DNA from: CALEMW01 sp964343835
Lineage (GTDB): Bacteria; Krumholzibacteriota; Krumholzibacteriia; LZORAL124-64-63
Reading direction: 5' to 3'
Assembly: GCA_964343835.1 (NCBI GenBank)
Contig: CAYFKR010000005.1
Location: 1-64,000, forward strand
DNA: 64,000 bases
Shown: piece after piece, positions 18,463 to 26,467 of the stretch
How the letters are laid out: each line of letters begins with the position of its first letter
Numbering within the stretch: position 1 is the first letter of the stretch
Position numbers and translations under genes: made by a program
The notes under the pieces: model-generated
What the model saw: only the letters and a program-made list of their open reading frames with translations
Told to the model about the DNA's origin: nothing
Database searches by the model: none

Positions 18463-20205
18463 CTACTTCAGCAGCGCCATCTTCCGCGTCTCGACGAGAT
18501 CGCCGGCGACGAGCTGGTAGAAGTACATGCCGCTGGCGTGGTCGCTGGCGTCCCAGGTGATCGTGTGGACACCGGTGGACACGATGCCGTCGACGAGCGT
18601 TTCGACGAGCTGACCCTTCACGTCGTAGATCCGCAGCGTCGCGTGGGCGTCGCGAGGCAGCGCGAACTCGATCACCGTCATCGGGTTGAACGGGTTCGGC
18701 TGGTTGCTCAGGGTCAGGCCCGGGGCGAAGTCACGGTACACGTCGCCGCTCTCGCAGCTGCGCGTGGTCACGTTGGAGGCCGCGTCGTAGGTGAACGAGG
18801 CGTGGGTGGCGCCGGTCACCTCGAAGCACCACTCGCCGGAGGCGTTCCGGACCTTGGCCGTGGTGAAGCTCACGGCGCCCGAGGCGTCGGTCAGGCCGCT
18901 CAGGGAACCGCTGTTCGGGCCGTCGTAGCTGACGGTCACCGTGGCGTTGGCCACGGCCGCGCCGCCGGAGTCGACCATCGTGAGGTCGCACTTGCCGCTG
19001 TCGTTCGGGCCCGCGGACTTGCGGGTCACGGTCATGGACGACACGTACATGGTCCCGCCCTGGCCCGGCTCGGTGACGTTGATGTAGCCATTGCGCGTCA
19101 CGGAGTCGGAACCGAACTCGTTGCTCACCGTGAGGCTGACGGTGTAGGTGCCGACGGCCGCGTAGGTGTAGCTCGGGTTCTGGGCGGTGGAGGTGCCGCC
19201 GTCGCCGAAGGTCCAGCTCCAGCTCGTGGGCGAGCCGGTGGACTGGTCGGTGAAGTCCACGGTCAGGGGCACGGTGCCGCTGACGGGATCGCCGGCGAAG
19301 GCCGCCGTGGGGGCGGTGCCGGTGCTGCCGCCGTACATGGTCGGGCGGTACAGGGCCATCTGCTGGTTCATCCGCGTCGCCTGGCCGGCGGTGAAGTGAT
19401 CCATGCAGTAGTCGTCGGTGTAGTCCATGAAGTTCTCGACCGGGTCGTCACCGGGGTCGGCGCAGGTGTCGCGGCCGATCGGGCAGCCGTAGGCCGGGGA
19501 GGACTCGTAGGGCGTGTCGTCCACGTAGTCGCCGGGGGCCGAGCAGCCGCCCTGGAACGTGTGGTACAGGCCCAGGAAGTGACCGACCTCGTGGGTGCCC
19601 GTGTCGCCCTCGTTGTAGGGAGCGGCGGTGCCGCCGGGCAGCGAGGAGTACAGGCAGACGACGCCGTGCATGTACGAGTCCTCGGGGTACATGTCCGGGA
19701 AGGTGGCGTAGCCCAGCAGGCCGCCGCCGATGTCGCAGGTGTAGAAGTTGAAGGTCGTCGCCGGATCGATGGCGAGGGCCTGCTTCATCTTGATCTCATC
19801 GCGTGAGCCATAGCGATGGGTCGACCACTTCCGGTTGTAGGTGCGGTCGATGCTGGCCAGGCTGAAGCTGAAGCCGGTGCCGTTGTAGGCGGCGTTCAGC
19901 ACGGCGATCTGGTCGTGGATCTGGGAGTCGGGCACATCCGCGGTGCCGTCGTCGTGGGCGACGACATGGACGGCCACGGGGATCGTCACGTTGGCCTTGT
20001 CGGCGTAGACGCCGCCGGCCTTGATCCAGGCGTCAATCTCCTGGGCGATGCGCTCGGTCTCCTCGAAGGTCGGCGTCCTGGTGGCGCAACGGACTCCCTG
20101 GACGTAGTCGCCGTCGGGCTTCTTGAACTCGACGTCGGCGGCCAGCGAGGCGGTCGCGCAGGTGATGGCGAGGATCAGGAGGGATAAGCGAGCGAGATGT
20201 TTCAG
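18463..20205 (-). CDS. Secreted M43 (pappalysin-like) zinc metalloprotease with PKD and FlgD-like domains; apparent CTG start
   Basis: The catalytic motif HEVGHFLGLYH (from residue 205) matches HExxHxxGxxH, and NFMDYTDD supplies the Met-turn; both are typical of MEROPS M43. A PKD domain (about 290-372, SWSWTFGDGGTSTAQNPSYTY) and an Ig-like region follow, then a FlgD-like module (NQPNPFNPMTVIEFALP ... ETRKMALLK). A complete signal peptide (KHLARLSLLILAITCATASLA) lies in frame upstream, but no ATG, GTG or TTG precedes it before the in-frame TGA. The best start is CTG at 20205, with AAGAGGAG 6 nt upstream. A GTG at 19989 would discard the signal peptide. Probably an extracellular peptidase. A base error or an unusual start are both possible. 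Confidence 0.85.
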   Translation of the reverse strand: MKHLARLSLLILAITCATASLAADVEFKKPDGDYVQGVRCATRTPTFEETERIAQEIDAWIKAGGVYADKANVTIPVAVHVVAHDDGTADVPDSQIHDQIAVLNAAYNGTGFSFSLASIDRTYNRKWSTHRYGSRDEIKMKQALAIDPATTFNFYTCDIGGGLLGYATFPDMYPEDSYMHGVVCLYSSLPGGTAAPYNEGDTGTHEVGHFLGLYHTFQGGCSAPGDYVDDTPYESSPAYGCPIGRDTCADPGDDPVENFMDYTDDYCMDHFTAGQATRMNQQMALYRPTMYGGSTGTAPTAAFAGDPVSGTVPLTVDFTDQSTGSPTSWSWTFGDGGTSTAQNPSYTYAAVGTYTVSLTVSNEFGSDSVTRNGYINVTEPGQGGTMYVSSMTVTRKSAGPNDSGKCDLTMVDSGGAAVANATVTVSYDGPNSGSLSGLTDASGAVSFTTAKVRNASGEWCFEVTGATHASFTYDAASNVTTRSCESGDVYRDFAPGLTLSNQPNPFNPMTVIEFALPRDAHATLRIYDVKGQLVETLVDGIVSTGVHTITWDASDHASGMYFYQLVAGDLVETRKMALLK

Positions 20206-20306
20206 AACGGTCTCCTCTTGGACGGGGTAGCAGGGGATGCTCCTGGAAGCTCCGGCCGTGACGGATAAGGGCGAGCGTCAATCCGACCGGATTGCTGGTA
20301 GTTTAG

Positions 20307-20324
20307 CATGTTGTGAAAAACATG
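20307..20324. promoter_or_regulatory. Short palindrome in AT-rich upstream region
   Basis: CATGTT and AACATG are separated by 6 nt in the 20206-20398 intergenic segment. It lies upstream of the M43 protease gene and downstream of the ABM gene, both on the reverse strand. The segment is clearly richer in A+T than its surroundings and probably holds the protease promoter. Confidence 0.3.
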
Positions 20325-20398
20325 ACCAGAGGTAATGTCGGTGAAACACCCTGTCATCAAATAACATCTAGGAAATGGATATGTGATTGTCGTTTGCG

Positions 20399-20689
20399 TT
20401 ATTCGATTCGGACAAGTTCTTCCAGGATCGTCTCTTCCGTCAAGCCCGCCAGAGCCTCCATGCACTCCAGGAAGTGCGTCGTACGCGTGTGCGCCTCCAG
20501 GTGCTCCTTGCTCTTCCACCGCTCGAAGAACACCAAGGCATTCGGGCGGGTCAGGCTGCGGTGCATCACGTACTCCAGGCAGCCGGGTTCGGCGCGGGAG
20601 GGTTCGACGAGGCGGGCCATGGCGGCCCGGACCTCGTCGTAGTGCTCGGGGTGGGCGATGGTCGTGGCGATGAGGGCGAGTTCGGGCAT
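20399..20689 (-). CDS. Antibiotic biosynthesis monooxygenase (ABM) domain protein
   Basis: A 96-residue single-domain protein of the dimeric alpha/beta-barrel ABM family (YgiN-like): PELALIATTIAHPEHYDEVR, then EPGCLEYVMHRSLTRPNALV with the FFERWKSKEHLEAHTRTTHF strand-helix pattern. Family members oxidise quinol-like or small aromatic compounds or act as heme-type monooxygenases; the substrate here is unknown. The ATG at 20689 lies 12 nt after the stop of the DUF1566 gene, and the TAAGGAAG ribosome site overlaps that stop. The two are therefore probably co-transcribed. It is cytoplasmic, with no signal peptide. Confidence 0.85.
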   Translation of the reverse strand: MPELALIATTIAHPEHYDEVRAAMARLVEPSRAEPGCLEYVMHRSLTRPNALVFFERWKSKEHLEAHTRTTHFLECMEALAGLTEETILEELVRIE

Positions 20690-20700
20690 CAGGGTCTTCC

Positions 20701-22224
20701 TTACTTGGACATCATGATCTTCAGGGAACTCCGGCCGCCGGCGCTCGTGGCGCGGACCAGGTAGACGCCGCTGGGCGCGCGCTCGCCTCCGGTGCCGGTG
20801 CCGTTCCAGGTCAGGACATGCTCGCCCACGGGCAGGTCGCCGTGCAAGAGGTTCGTCACCAGCCGGCCCTGGACGTCGTAGATCGACACGTCCACCGATC
20901 CTGGCGCATCCACGGCGACGGTGATCGCTACTGCGGGATTGAACGGGTTCGGCGCGGCCCTGAGGCGCAGGCCCACGGCGGGGGCGGGCGTCTCGTCGTC
21001 GTCTTCCACGCCGACGTTCGTCGGGGCGTCGCGGACGCAGCGGACGTAGTTGGTGATCCGGATCACGTCGCCCTGGGGGCCGTGGCCGTAGGGGTAGTCG
21101 GCGGCGTCGCCGGTCTTGGGGTCGCTGCGCTGGCAGCCGGCGCCGTGGACGTCCATGAAGGTGTAGTCGTAGGGCGGGAAAGGCGCCTGCATCCAGCCGT
21201 AGCCCGTACCGAAGGCCACGTAGGCGCCGGCGCTGCCGCCCAGGTAGTTGGCGTGGCTCGTGCCCGACCAGCAGAAGGGGAAGTCGGAGCTGCCGTCCTC
21301 CACCGTGATCGACGAACTCGAGAAGACGGGGTCGACGGCAGGCGTGCCGTCGGTGGCCGGCGAGCGCGTGTAGTCGAGGATGCTCTGCAGCTCCTTGACG
21401 TTCGGCAGGCGCCAGTCCGTGTGGCCGGCCACGTCCAGTCCCTCGGCGTAGGCGAGGGCGTCCTGCCAGGTCATGCCGGTGCCGCTGTCGGCCTGCTGCC
21501 ACATGAGGCCGGTGGCGGCGTCGGTGATGGTGCCGTCGCCGTTGTCGGTGAAGTTGTTCACGCCGTAGCCGTCGCCGCCGCGCACGAACATCGCGAAGAA
21601 CAGCTTGCCGGAGCCGGACATGGGGTCGTCGATGGGGTAGCCCTTGATGCGGCCGTCGGCGAAGTTCACGCCGAACACCGTGGGGTCGCCGCCCATGGTG
21701 GTGCTCACGTAGATGGTGCTGGTGAGGTACTGGGAGTCGATGATGCGCTCGCCGGCGTCGGGGTCGCCGTATTCGAACGTGAAGACGGCGTCGATGAACG
21801 GCGTCAGGCCCGACGTGTCGTCCCCTTCGAGGCCGCTCGGATCGATGCCGTCGAAGCGGATCAGGGAGTAGAGCTCCTTGATGGTGGGGATGCGCCAGTC
21901 GGTGTATCCGGCCAGGTCGAACGTGCCGATCAGGGCCTCGGCGTCGGCCAGGGTCATTTTGGCGCCGGGGTCCTGCTGCCACATGAGGCCGGTGACGTCG
22001 TCGGTCACGGTTCCGTCGCCGTTGTCCGTGTACGACGGCAGGTTCCCGTCGTACTGGGCGTCCTGGCCGTGGAAGGCGGCGCCCTCGAGCGGGGCGGTGA
22101 TGGGGGTGTCGGCGCCGTAGCAGAGGGTCTGACCGGTGTCGACGACGGGGTAGGTGACGGCCGCTGCGGATGCGACGAAACAGGCCGCGACTGCCGTCGC
22201 GGCGATCAGGGCGGTGGTCTTCAT
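20701..22224 (-). CDS. Secreted DUF1566 (Lcl-type) repeat protein with FlgD-like C-terminus
   Basis: A 507-residue protein with signal peptide MKTTALIAATAVAACFVASA. It has two DUF1566/Lcl C-type units: first DNGDGTVTDDVTGLMWQQD with YTDWRIPTIKELYSL, then DNGDGTITDAATGLMWQQA with HTDWRLPNVKELQSI. It ends with a FlgD-like module (AAPNPFNPAVAITVAVD ... SSLKIMMSK). DUF1566 proteins are surface or secreted and some bind glycans such as glycosaminoglycans; the role here is unknown. The ATG at 22224 has GGGAG upstream. It is followed closely by the ABM gene. Confidence 0.88.
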   Translation of the reverse strand: MKTTALIAATAVAACFVASAAAVTYPVVDTGQTLCYGADTPITAPLEGAAFHGQDAQYDGNLPSYTDNGDGTVTDDVTGLMWQQDPGAKMTLADAEALIGTFDLAGYTDWRIPTIKELYSLIRFDGIDPSGLEGDDTSGLTPFIDAVFTFEYGDPDAGERIIDSQYLTSTIYVSTTMGGDPTVFGVNFADGRIKGYPIDDPMSGSGKLFFAMFVRGGDGYGVNNFTDNGDGTITDAATGLMWQQADSGTGMTWQDALAYAEGLDVAGHTDWRLPNVKELQSILDYTRSPATDGTPAVDPVFSSSSITVEDGSSDFPFCWSGTSHANYLGGSAGAYVAFGTGYGWMQAPFPPYDYTFMDVHGAGCQRSDPKTGDAADYPYGHGPQGDVIRITNYVRCVRDAPTNVGVEDDDETPAPAVGLRLRAAPNPFNPAVAITVAVDAPGSVDVSIYDVQGRLVTNLLHGDLPVGEHVLTWNGTGTGGERAPSGVYLVRATSAGGRSSLKIMMSK

Positions 22225-22328
22225 GCGTGGGCTCCCGTTCCGATGTCGGTCGCCGGGGGGACGTACCCGCGACCGGTGCCCATCACGAAACGGACGGGCA
22301 CCGTGATTCCTGCGGTCGGTTTTCCGGC

Positions 22329-23774
22329 CTACGCCCGTCCCCGCCGCTCCTCCAGCTCCGCCCGCACCTCGCGCGCCCGCTCCTCGGTGATGGGGAACCG
22401 CGCCACCGCCCAGATGGCCAGGGCCGACGTGATCATGGGAATGCCTGCGTCGCACAGTCGGAGCAGGGTGATGGTGCGCTCGGTCTGGGCGCCGCCCAGG
22501 TCCACGTCGAAGCCCGTGGCGTTGAGCAGGTAGCCGCTGCCGGCCAGGGCTGCGGAGAGGCCAAGCTTCACCGTCCACCAGAAGATGGAGCCGTACATGC
22601 CCTCGCGGCGCTCGCGGGTCTTGAGCTCGTCCACGTCCACCACGTCGGCGACCATCGACGGCACCAGGGTGAACAGGCCGCCCAGGCCGAAGGCCATCAG
22701 GGGCGCCGGTACCACCACGAGCCAAGGGTTGGAGGGGTCGTAGCAGATCCACTTGAGGCCGTAACCGACGATCGACACGCCGATGGAAAGGAAGAACGCG
22801 TGGCGCTTGCCGATGCGCGTGGCCAGCCAGGTAACGAACGCCACCACGCCGAAGGTGGCCACGGCGCCCACCGTGCCCGCCCAGCCCACGAACCGGGCGC
22901 CCAGCTCCTGGTCGCCGCCGGCCACGTAGTAGATGATCACGTAGGAGGCGAAGGCCGAGATCAGGATGAATCCGTTGAAGACCAGGAACGTGGCGGCGCA
23001 GAGCTTCAGGAAGGGGCCGGACTTCACCGTCACGCCGAAGCCCTTGAGGAAGGTGGCGGCGTTCTCGCGGAAGCCGGCGGAACGCTCGGCCGTGGCCACG
23101 TTCTTCATCCGCTCGCGCAGGAAGATGGCCGGCAGCACGCCCAGGCCGATGGTGACCAGTCCGATCACGATGGCCAGGCCCGCCGCGCCCGCCACCTGGT
23201 CCGGCTCGCCGGCGTCGTTCCGGAAGAAGCGGCCGCTGTTCATGATCCACAGGAACCACGGCGACACCACGTAGGCCAGCTGGCCGATGAAGTTCTGCGT
23301 GCCCATCAGGCGCGTGCGCTCGTGGTAGTCGGGGGTGAGCTCGTAGCCGAGGGCGACCCACGGGGTGACCCACCACGTGTAGCCGATGTAGAAGAGGATC
23401 GATCCCACCAGGAACCATGTGAAGTAGAAGCTCTCCGACTTGCCCCCCGGCAGCTGCCACAGCAACGCGAAGAGGATGGCCGCGATGAACACGCCGGTGA
23501 AGATGAACGGCCGGCGGCGCCCCCAGCGCGTGCGCGCGTTGTCGGACACGTAGCCCATGATCGGGTCGGTGAACGCGTCGGTCAGGCGGGGGATGGAGCC
23601 GAGCAGTCCCACCAGGGCGGGGTTCATGCCCAACCCCAGGTTCAGCACGATCATCATGCTGCCGCTGGCGGCGGCCAGCAGGTTGTTGACGAAGGCGCCG
23701 GCGCCGTAGGCCAGCTTCTGCGCGAAGGGGATGCGGTCCTCGGGGGCCGTCTGGTGGTGGGCGGAGGCGGACAT
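22329..23774 (-). CDS. GPH-family sugar:cation symporter of the beta-glucan locus
   Basis: A 481-residue, roughly 12-helix MFS protein of the glycoside-pentoside-hexuronide family: FAQKLAYGAGAFVNNLL, RLTDAFTDPIMGYVSDNART, RWGRRRPFIFTG. It is probably the inner-membrane importer for oligosaccharides made by the secreted GH16 and surface glycosidase, because its promoter carries the same 23-bp operator as those genes. The ATG at 23774 is preferred. An in-frame TTG at 23822 would lie inside the operator. The promoter and operator are at 23802-23850. It is divergent from the secreted tag protein at 24050. Confidence 0.9.
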   Translation of the reverse strand: MSASAHHQTAPEDRIPFAQKLAYGAGAFVNNLLAAASGSMMIVLNLGLGMNPALVGLLGSIPRLTDAFTDPIMGYVSDNARTRWGRRRPFIFTGVFIAAILFALLWQLPGGKSESFYFTWFLVGSILFYIGYTWWVTPWVALGYELTPDYHERTRLMGTQNFIGQLAYVVSPWFLWIMNSGRFFRNDAGEPDQVAGAAGLAIVIGLVTIGLGVLPAIFLRERMKNVATAERSAGFRENAATFLKGFGVTVKSGPFLKLCAATFLVFNGFILISAFASYVIIYYVAGGDQELGARFVGWAGTVGAVATFGVVAFVTWLATRIGKRHAFFLSIGVSIVGYGLKWICYDPSNPWLVVVPAPLMAFGLGGLFTLVPSMVADVVDVDELKTRERREGMYGSIFWWTVKLGLSAALAGSGYLLNATGFDVDLGGAQTERTITLLRLCDAGIPMITSALAIWAVARFPITEERAREVRAELEERRGRA

Positions 23775-23801
23775 GGCGTCGTCCCTGCGTTCGGGCCAGA
23801 G

Positions 23802-23824
23802 CTTTGTACGTGACCCGAACAAAG
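23802..23824 (-). promoter_or_regulatory. ROK-type operator O1 at the symporter promoter
   Basis: A 23-bp imperfect palindrome with half-sites CTTTGTACGT and CCCGAACAAAG (9 of 11 symmetric pairs match). The consensus over five sites is CTTTGTTCGG, three bases, CCGAACAAAG. It lies immediately downstream of, and overlapping, the reverse-strand -10 (23828-23823), the position of a repressor site. Confidence 0.7.
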
Positions 23825-23850
23825 TATCCTGAAGAGACTTACGGGGTCAA
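23823..23850 (-). promoter_or_regulatory. Promoter of the GPH symporter gene
   Basis: On the reverse strand, TTGACC (23850-23845) and GATACT (23828-23823) are spaced 16 bp, with operator O1 at the expected transcription start. The lipoprotein gene promoter at 38506-38534 has the same plan. Confidence 0.6.
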
Positions 23851-23904
23851 GCCCAATCGGCCGGGAACGGCGATAAGAAAAAAACGAAAAAATCAAAATC
23901 GGGA

Positions 23905-23935
23905 CTTGATTCGGTTACCGAACATAGTCTACAAT
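23905..23935 (+). promoter_or_regulatory. Promoter with operator O2 in its spacer, for the secreted gene at 24050
   Basis: TTGATT (23907-23912) and TACAAT (23930-23935) are spaced exactly 17 bp. The core palindrome TTCGGTTACCGAA lies largely between them. The 23-bp operator window is 23905-23927. A repressor bound here would block RNA polymerase directly. Confidence 0.7.
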
Positions 23936-24049
23936 AGTGAGCGTGGAATTCGATTCGCGGCCCGATGCCGCGAACCTGTGCAGACCGCACGGGCGGGTCC
24001 CCGGCTCTACCGGACGCGCGTCGGTCGTTCTCAACCGGAGGTCGTTTCA

Positions 24050-24760
24050 ATGAAGCATCGTGCTATCGCTCTGGCTGCGGTCGCCGCGCTGGTCTGCCTG
24101 GTCGCCTCGACCGCCTTCGCGCAGACCCCCTACACCCAGGACTTCGAGGGCCTGCTGCAGGTCGACGGTCAGCTGGCCGGCGACGGCTGGCTCGTCTACG
24201 GCAACATCTTCGATCCCGCCGGCAACTACCTCTGGGGCCACGGTCCCTGGCCCGCGCCGAACAACATCGGCAACTGGTGCGACATCGTGAACGGTGAGGG
24301 CGGCCCGGATCAGGAGCTGCAGCAGATCGTCATGTACTCCGACTACGGCAACGGCGACCACGCCAACGGCAACCTCATCGAGTCGAACCTCTTCCAGGAG
24401 CAGACCGTGCCCGCCGGCGCGAGCGGCCTCTGGTACTTCACCTTCGACGCCAAGATGGGCAACCTGGGCGGCGCCTCCACGGCTCTGGCCTTCATCAAGA
24501 CCCTGGACCCCAATGCCGGCTGGGCGCTGACCAACTTCATCACCGCCGACATGACCTACATCCCGGGTACCTGGGGCCACTACATGCTGAGCATCGACGT
24601 GACCGGCCTCGACGGGCAGATCCTGCAGTTCGGCTTCGCCAGCACGGCGTCCAACTACGAGCCCTGCGGCGTCTTCTACGACAACGTCGCCTTCACCACC
24701 GACGGCGTGGTGTCCCACGAGGACATGAGCTGGAGTGATGTGAAGTCGCTCTACCGCTAG
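24050..24760 (+). CDS. Secreted beta-sandwich protein with W-x-x-V-K C-terminal tag, beta-glucan locus
   Basis: A 236-residue protein with signal peptide MKHRAIALAAVAALVCLV and a single domain of about 195 residues (YTQDFEGLLQVDG, DGWLVYGNIFDPAGNYLWG, LIESNLFQEQTVP, ALAFIKTLDPNAGW, FYDNVAFTTDG). It is clearly paralogous to the N-terminal domain of the gene at 29981-30937. Similar domains occur, as I recall, on PEP-CTERM proteins of marine proteobacteria. It ends VSHEDMSWSDVKSLYR in place of the paralogue's FlgD-like module. A CBM-like glycan-binding role is inferred from the fold pattern and from operator O2 in its promoter. The ATG at 24050 has CCGGAGG upstream. Confidence 0.85.
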   Translation: MKHRAIALAAVAALVCLVASTAFAQTPYTQDFEGLLQVDGQLAGDGWLVYGNIFDPAGNYLWGHGPWPAPNNIGNWCDIVNGEGGPDQELQQIVMYSDYGNGDHANGNLIESNLFQEQTVPAGASGLWYFTFDAKMGNLGGASTALAFIKTLDPNAGWALTNFITADMTYIPGTWGHYMLSIDVTGLDGQILQFGFASTASNYEPCGVFYDNVAFTTDGVVSHEDMSWSDVKSLYR

Positions 24761-24783
24761 ATTCTGGCAAGTGAGTGACGAAG

Positions 24784-24807
24784 GGGGCCCGGCGAAAGCC
24801 GGGCCCC
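24784..24807. terminator. Bidirectional terminator
   Basis: The stem GGGGCCCGGC / GCCGGGCCCC has a GAAA tetraloop and is followed by TCGTCGTTT on the forward strand. It lies between the convergent genes ending at 24760 and 24835. Confidence 0.8.
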
Positions 24808-24834
24808 TCGTCGTTTCGGCGGGATCGCGAACCG

Positions 24835-26442
24835 CTACTTGATCAGCGAGACCGTCCGACTCTCCACGAACCCGTCCCCCCGCAGCACCAGCAGGTAGGA
24901 ACCCGAGGCGACGCGTCGGCCGTCGAGGCCGCGTCCGTCCCAGGTCGCGTCGTGGCGTCCGGCGGCCAGGGGGCCGTCGTGGAGCGTGGCGACCGTGCGG
25001 CCCAGGGCGTCCACGACCTCGAGGGTCACGACGCCGGGCCGCATCAGCTCGAAGGCCACGGTCGTCATGGGGTTGAACGGGTTGGGCGAGGCGCCCCGCA
25101 GGCGGCCGGAGGGAGCGCCGATCGGACCGTCGCCGGACCCGTCCTCCACTCCGGTGCTCACGCCCATGGGCACGAAGGTGAAGTCGTGGATCACGACCTC
25201 CTGGTCGCCGGCCGGCGCCACGTCGGGCAGCTTCCACAGGTTCAGGTGGATGCGCGGCTGCTCGGGGCGCGGAATGTGGGGGCCGGTGTAGGTCCAGGCG
25301 TGGATCTGCGCGCTGGTCGCCTCGTCGCCGGGGCCGCCGCGCCAGGAGCGGCACTCGATGCGGTCGGGGAGCCAGCGGAAGGCGGTGCTGACGATCTCGT
25401 CGACGGCGAACACGGCGTCGAACCGGCTCCGGTTGCCGCCCCAGTCCCAGGGCTGGCACACGAACTGGGCGATGTCGGCGCCGGGGTCGCCCCAGCGCGA
25501 GAACTCGATGTCGAACTCGTTGTACGGATTCCACCACAGGTACCCGTAGTCCCAGCACGGGCCGTACTCCCAGGTGAACAGGCCGAACACCACGTTGGGA
25601 TCGAGCAGGTCCAGCCTTCCCTTGGTGGTGAACACGTAGTCGCCGTAGCCCAGGGCTTCTTCCAGCACCACCTCGGTGCAGACCCAGGTGGAGCCCTGGA
25701 GGGTGACGGTGAGGTGCAGGCCCTCGGCGTCGGCCCAGGAGTAGAGGTCGCCGTGGCTGAAGTAGTTGGGGCCGGGTCCGTAGGTGCCGGGGCCCTTCAC
25801 GCGCCAGGTGCGGCCGGCGAAGTCGATGGTGCGGGTGCTGGGGAAGTCGGTCCACTGGATGTCGTCGTGGGAGGGCGGGCCGGTGCTCGCGAACGTGATC
25901 GAGTCGAAGTGGACGTCGGGCGACGTGTCCGTCGGGCCCTGGAGCACTCCCACCATGATGCGGGCCTCCACGGTGCCTGCGGGGGCGGCGGGACTCGTGT
26001 ACGAGAACGGGATCCACTCGTCCACGGGCGACGACGGCGACGCCACGCCCACCGACTGGTAGTCGATGAGGTTGCCGCCCGCGTCGCGCCATTCCACGTT
26101 GGCCAGGGCGGCGCAGGAGCCCGTGAGGGGATTGCTCGACGGGTTCCGCACCACGCCCGAGACGTCCCACTGCTCGCCCGGATCGCAGTCCATGGCCTGC
26201 CAGTAGCCGGAGACGTCCCAGCCGCCCCAGTTCGGGCCGCTGACGCGGGCGGCGACCTGTCCGTGGTGGGCGTCGCTCGCCGAGCCCACCACGCCGAACT
26301 GGTTCCAGCCGCCGAACACGGCGCCGCCGGAGCCGCCGACCTCGAACGAGGGGTTGGCCAGGATGCACTGGGCCGCCGCGGGGGCGGCGGCCGTCGTCAG
26401 CAGGATGAGGATCAGGGGGAACACGGCGCGCGATGGCGTCAT
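24835..26442 (-). CDS. Secreted GH16-like beta-glucanase with CBM-like N-domain and FlgD-like C-terminus
   Basis: A 535-residue protein with signal peptide MTPSRAVFPLILILLTTAAA. The N-terminal carbohydrate-binding jelly roll is at about 26-185 (NPSFEVGGSGG ... VHFDSITF). A concanavalin-like domain at about 200-415 contains EFDIEF (Glu309, Asp311, Glu313), the GH16 ExDxE catalytic triad. The end is a FlgD-like module (ASPNPFNPMTTVAFELM). GH16 enzymes cleave beta-1,3 or mixed beta-glucans, agars and similar polymers. A laminarin-type beta-glucan fits the neighbouring beta-glycosidases, but the exact polymer cannot be read here. It is the third gene of an operon (30937 to 24835) with a 25-nt gap upstream. 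The ATG at 26442 has AGGAG 6 nt upstream. Confidence 0.87.
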   Translation of the reverse strand: MTPSRAVFPLILILLTTAAAPAAAQCILANPSFEVGGSGGAVFGGWNQFGVVGSASDAHHGQVAARVSGPNWGGWDVSGYWQAMDCDPGEQWDVSGVVRNPSSNPLTGSCAALANVEWRDAGGNLIDYQSVGVASPSSPVDEWIPFSYTSPAAPAGTVEARIMVGVLQGPTDTSPDVHFDSITFASTGPPSHDDIQWTDFPSTRTIDFAGRTWRVKGPGTYGPGPNYFSHGDLYSWADAEGLHLTVTLQGSTWVCTEVVLEEALGYGDYVFTTKGRLDLLDPNVVFGLFTWEYGPCWDYGYLWWNPYNEFDIEFSRWGDPGADIAQFVCQPWDWGGNRSRFDAVFAVDEIVSTAFRWLPDRIECRSWRGGPGDEATSAQIHAWTYTGPHIPRPEQPRIHLNLWKLPDVAPAGDQEVVIHDFTFVPMGVSTGVEDGSGDGPIGAPSGRLRGASPNPFNPMTTVAFELMRPGVVTLEVVDALGRTVATLHDGPLAAGRHDATWDGRGLDGRRVASGSYLLVLRGDGFVESRTVSLIK

Positions 26443-26467
26443 GACGGTCTCCTGGGTGCGCGGCTTC

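Noticed and set aside
20307..20324. CATGTT/AACATG palindrome considered as another ROK-type operator
   Set aside because: It lacks the TTCGG/CCGAA core and the 23-bp spacing of the five operator copies.
25836..25880. SHDDIQW inside the GH16 protein resembles the SHEDMSW part of the C-terminal tag
   Set aside because: It is internal, between the binding and catalytic domains, lacks the V-K-x-x-[YF]-R ending, and is probably a chance linker similarity.
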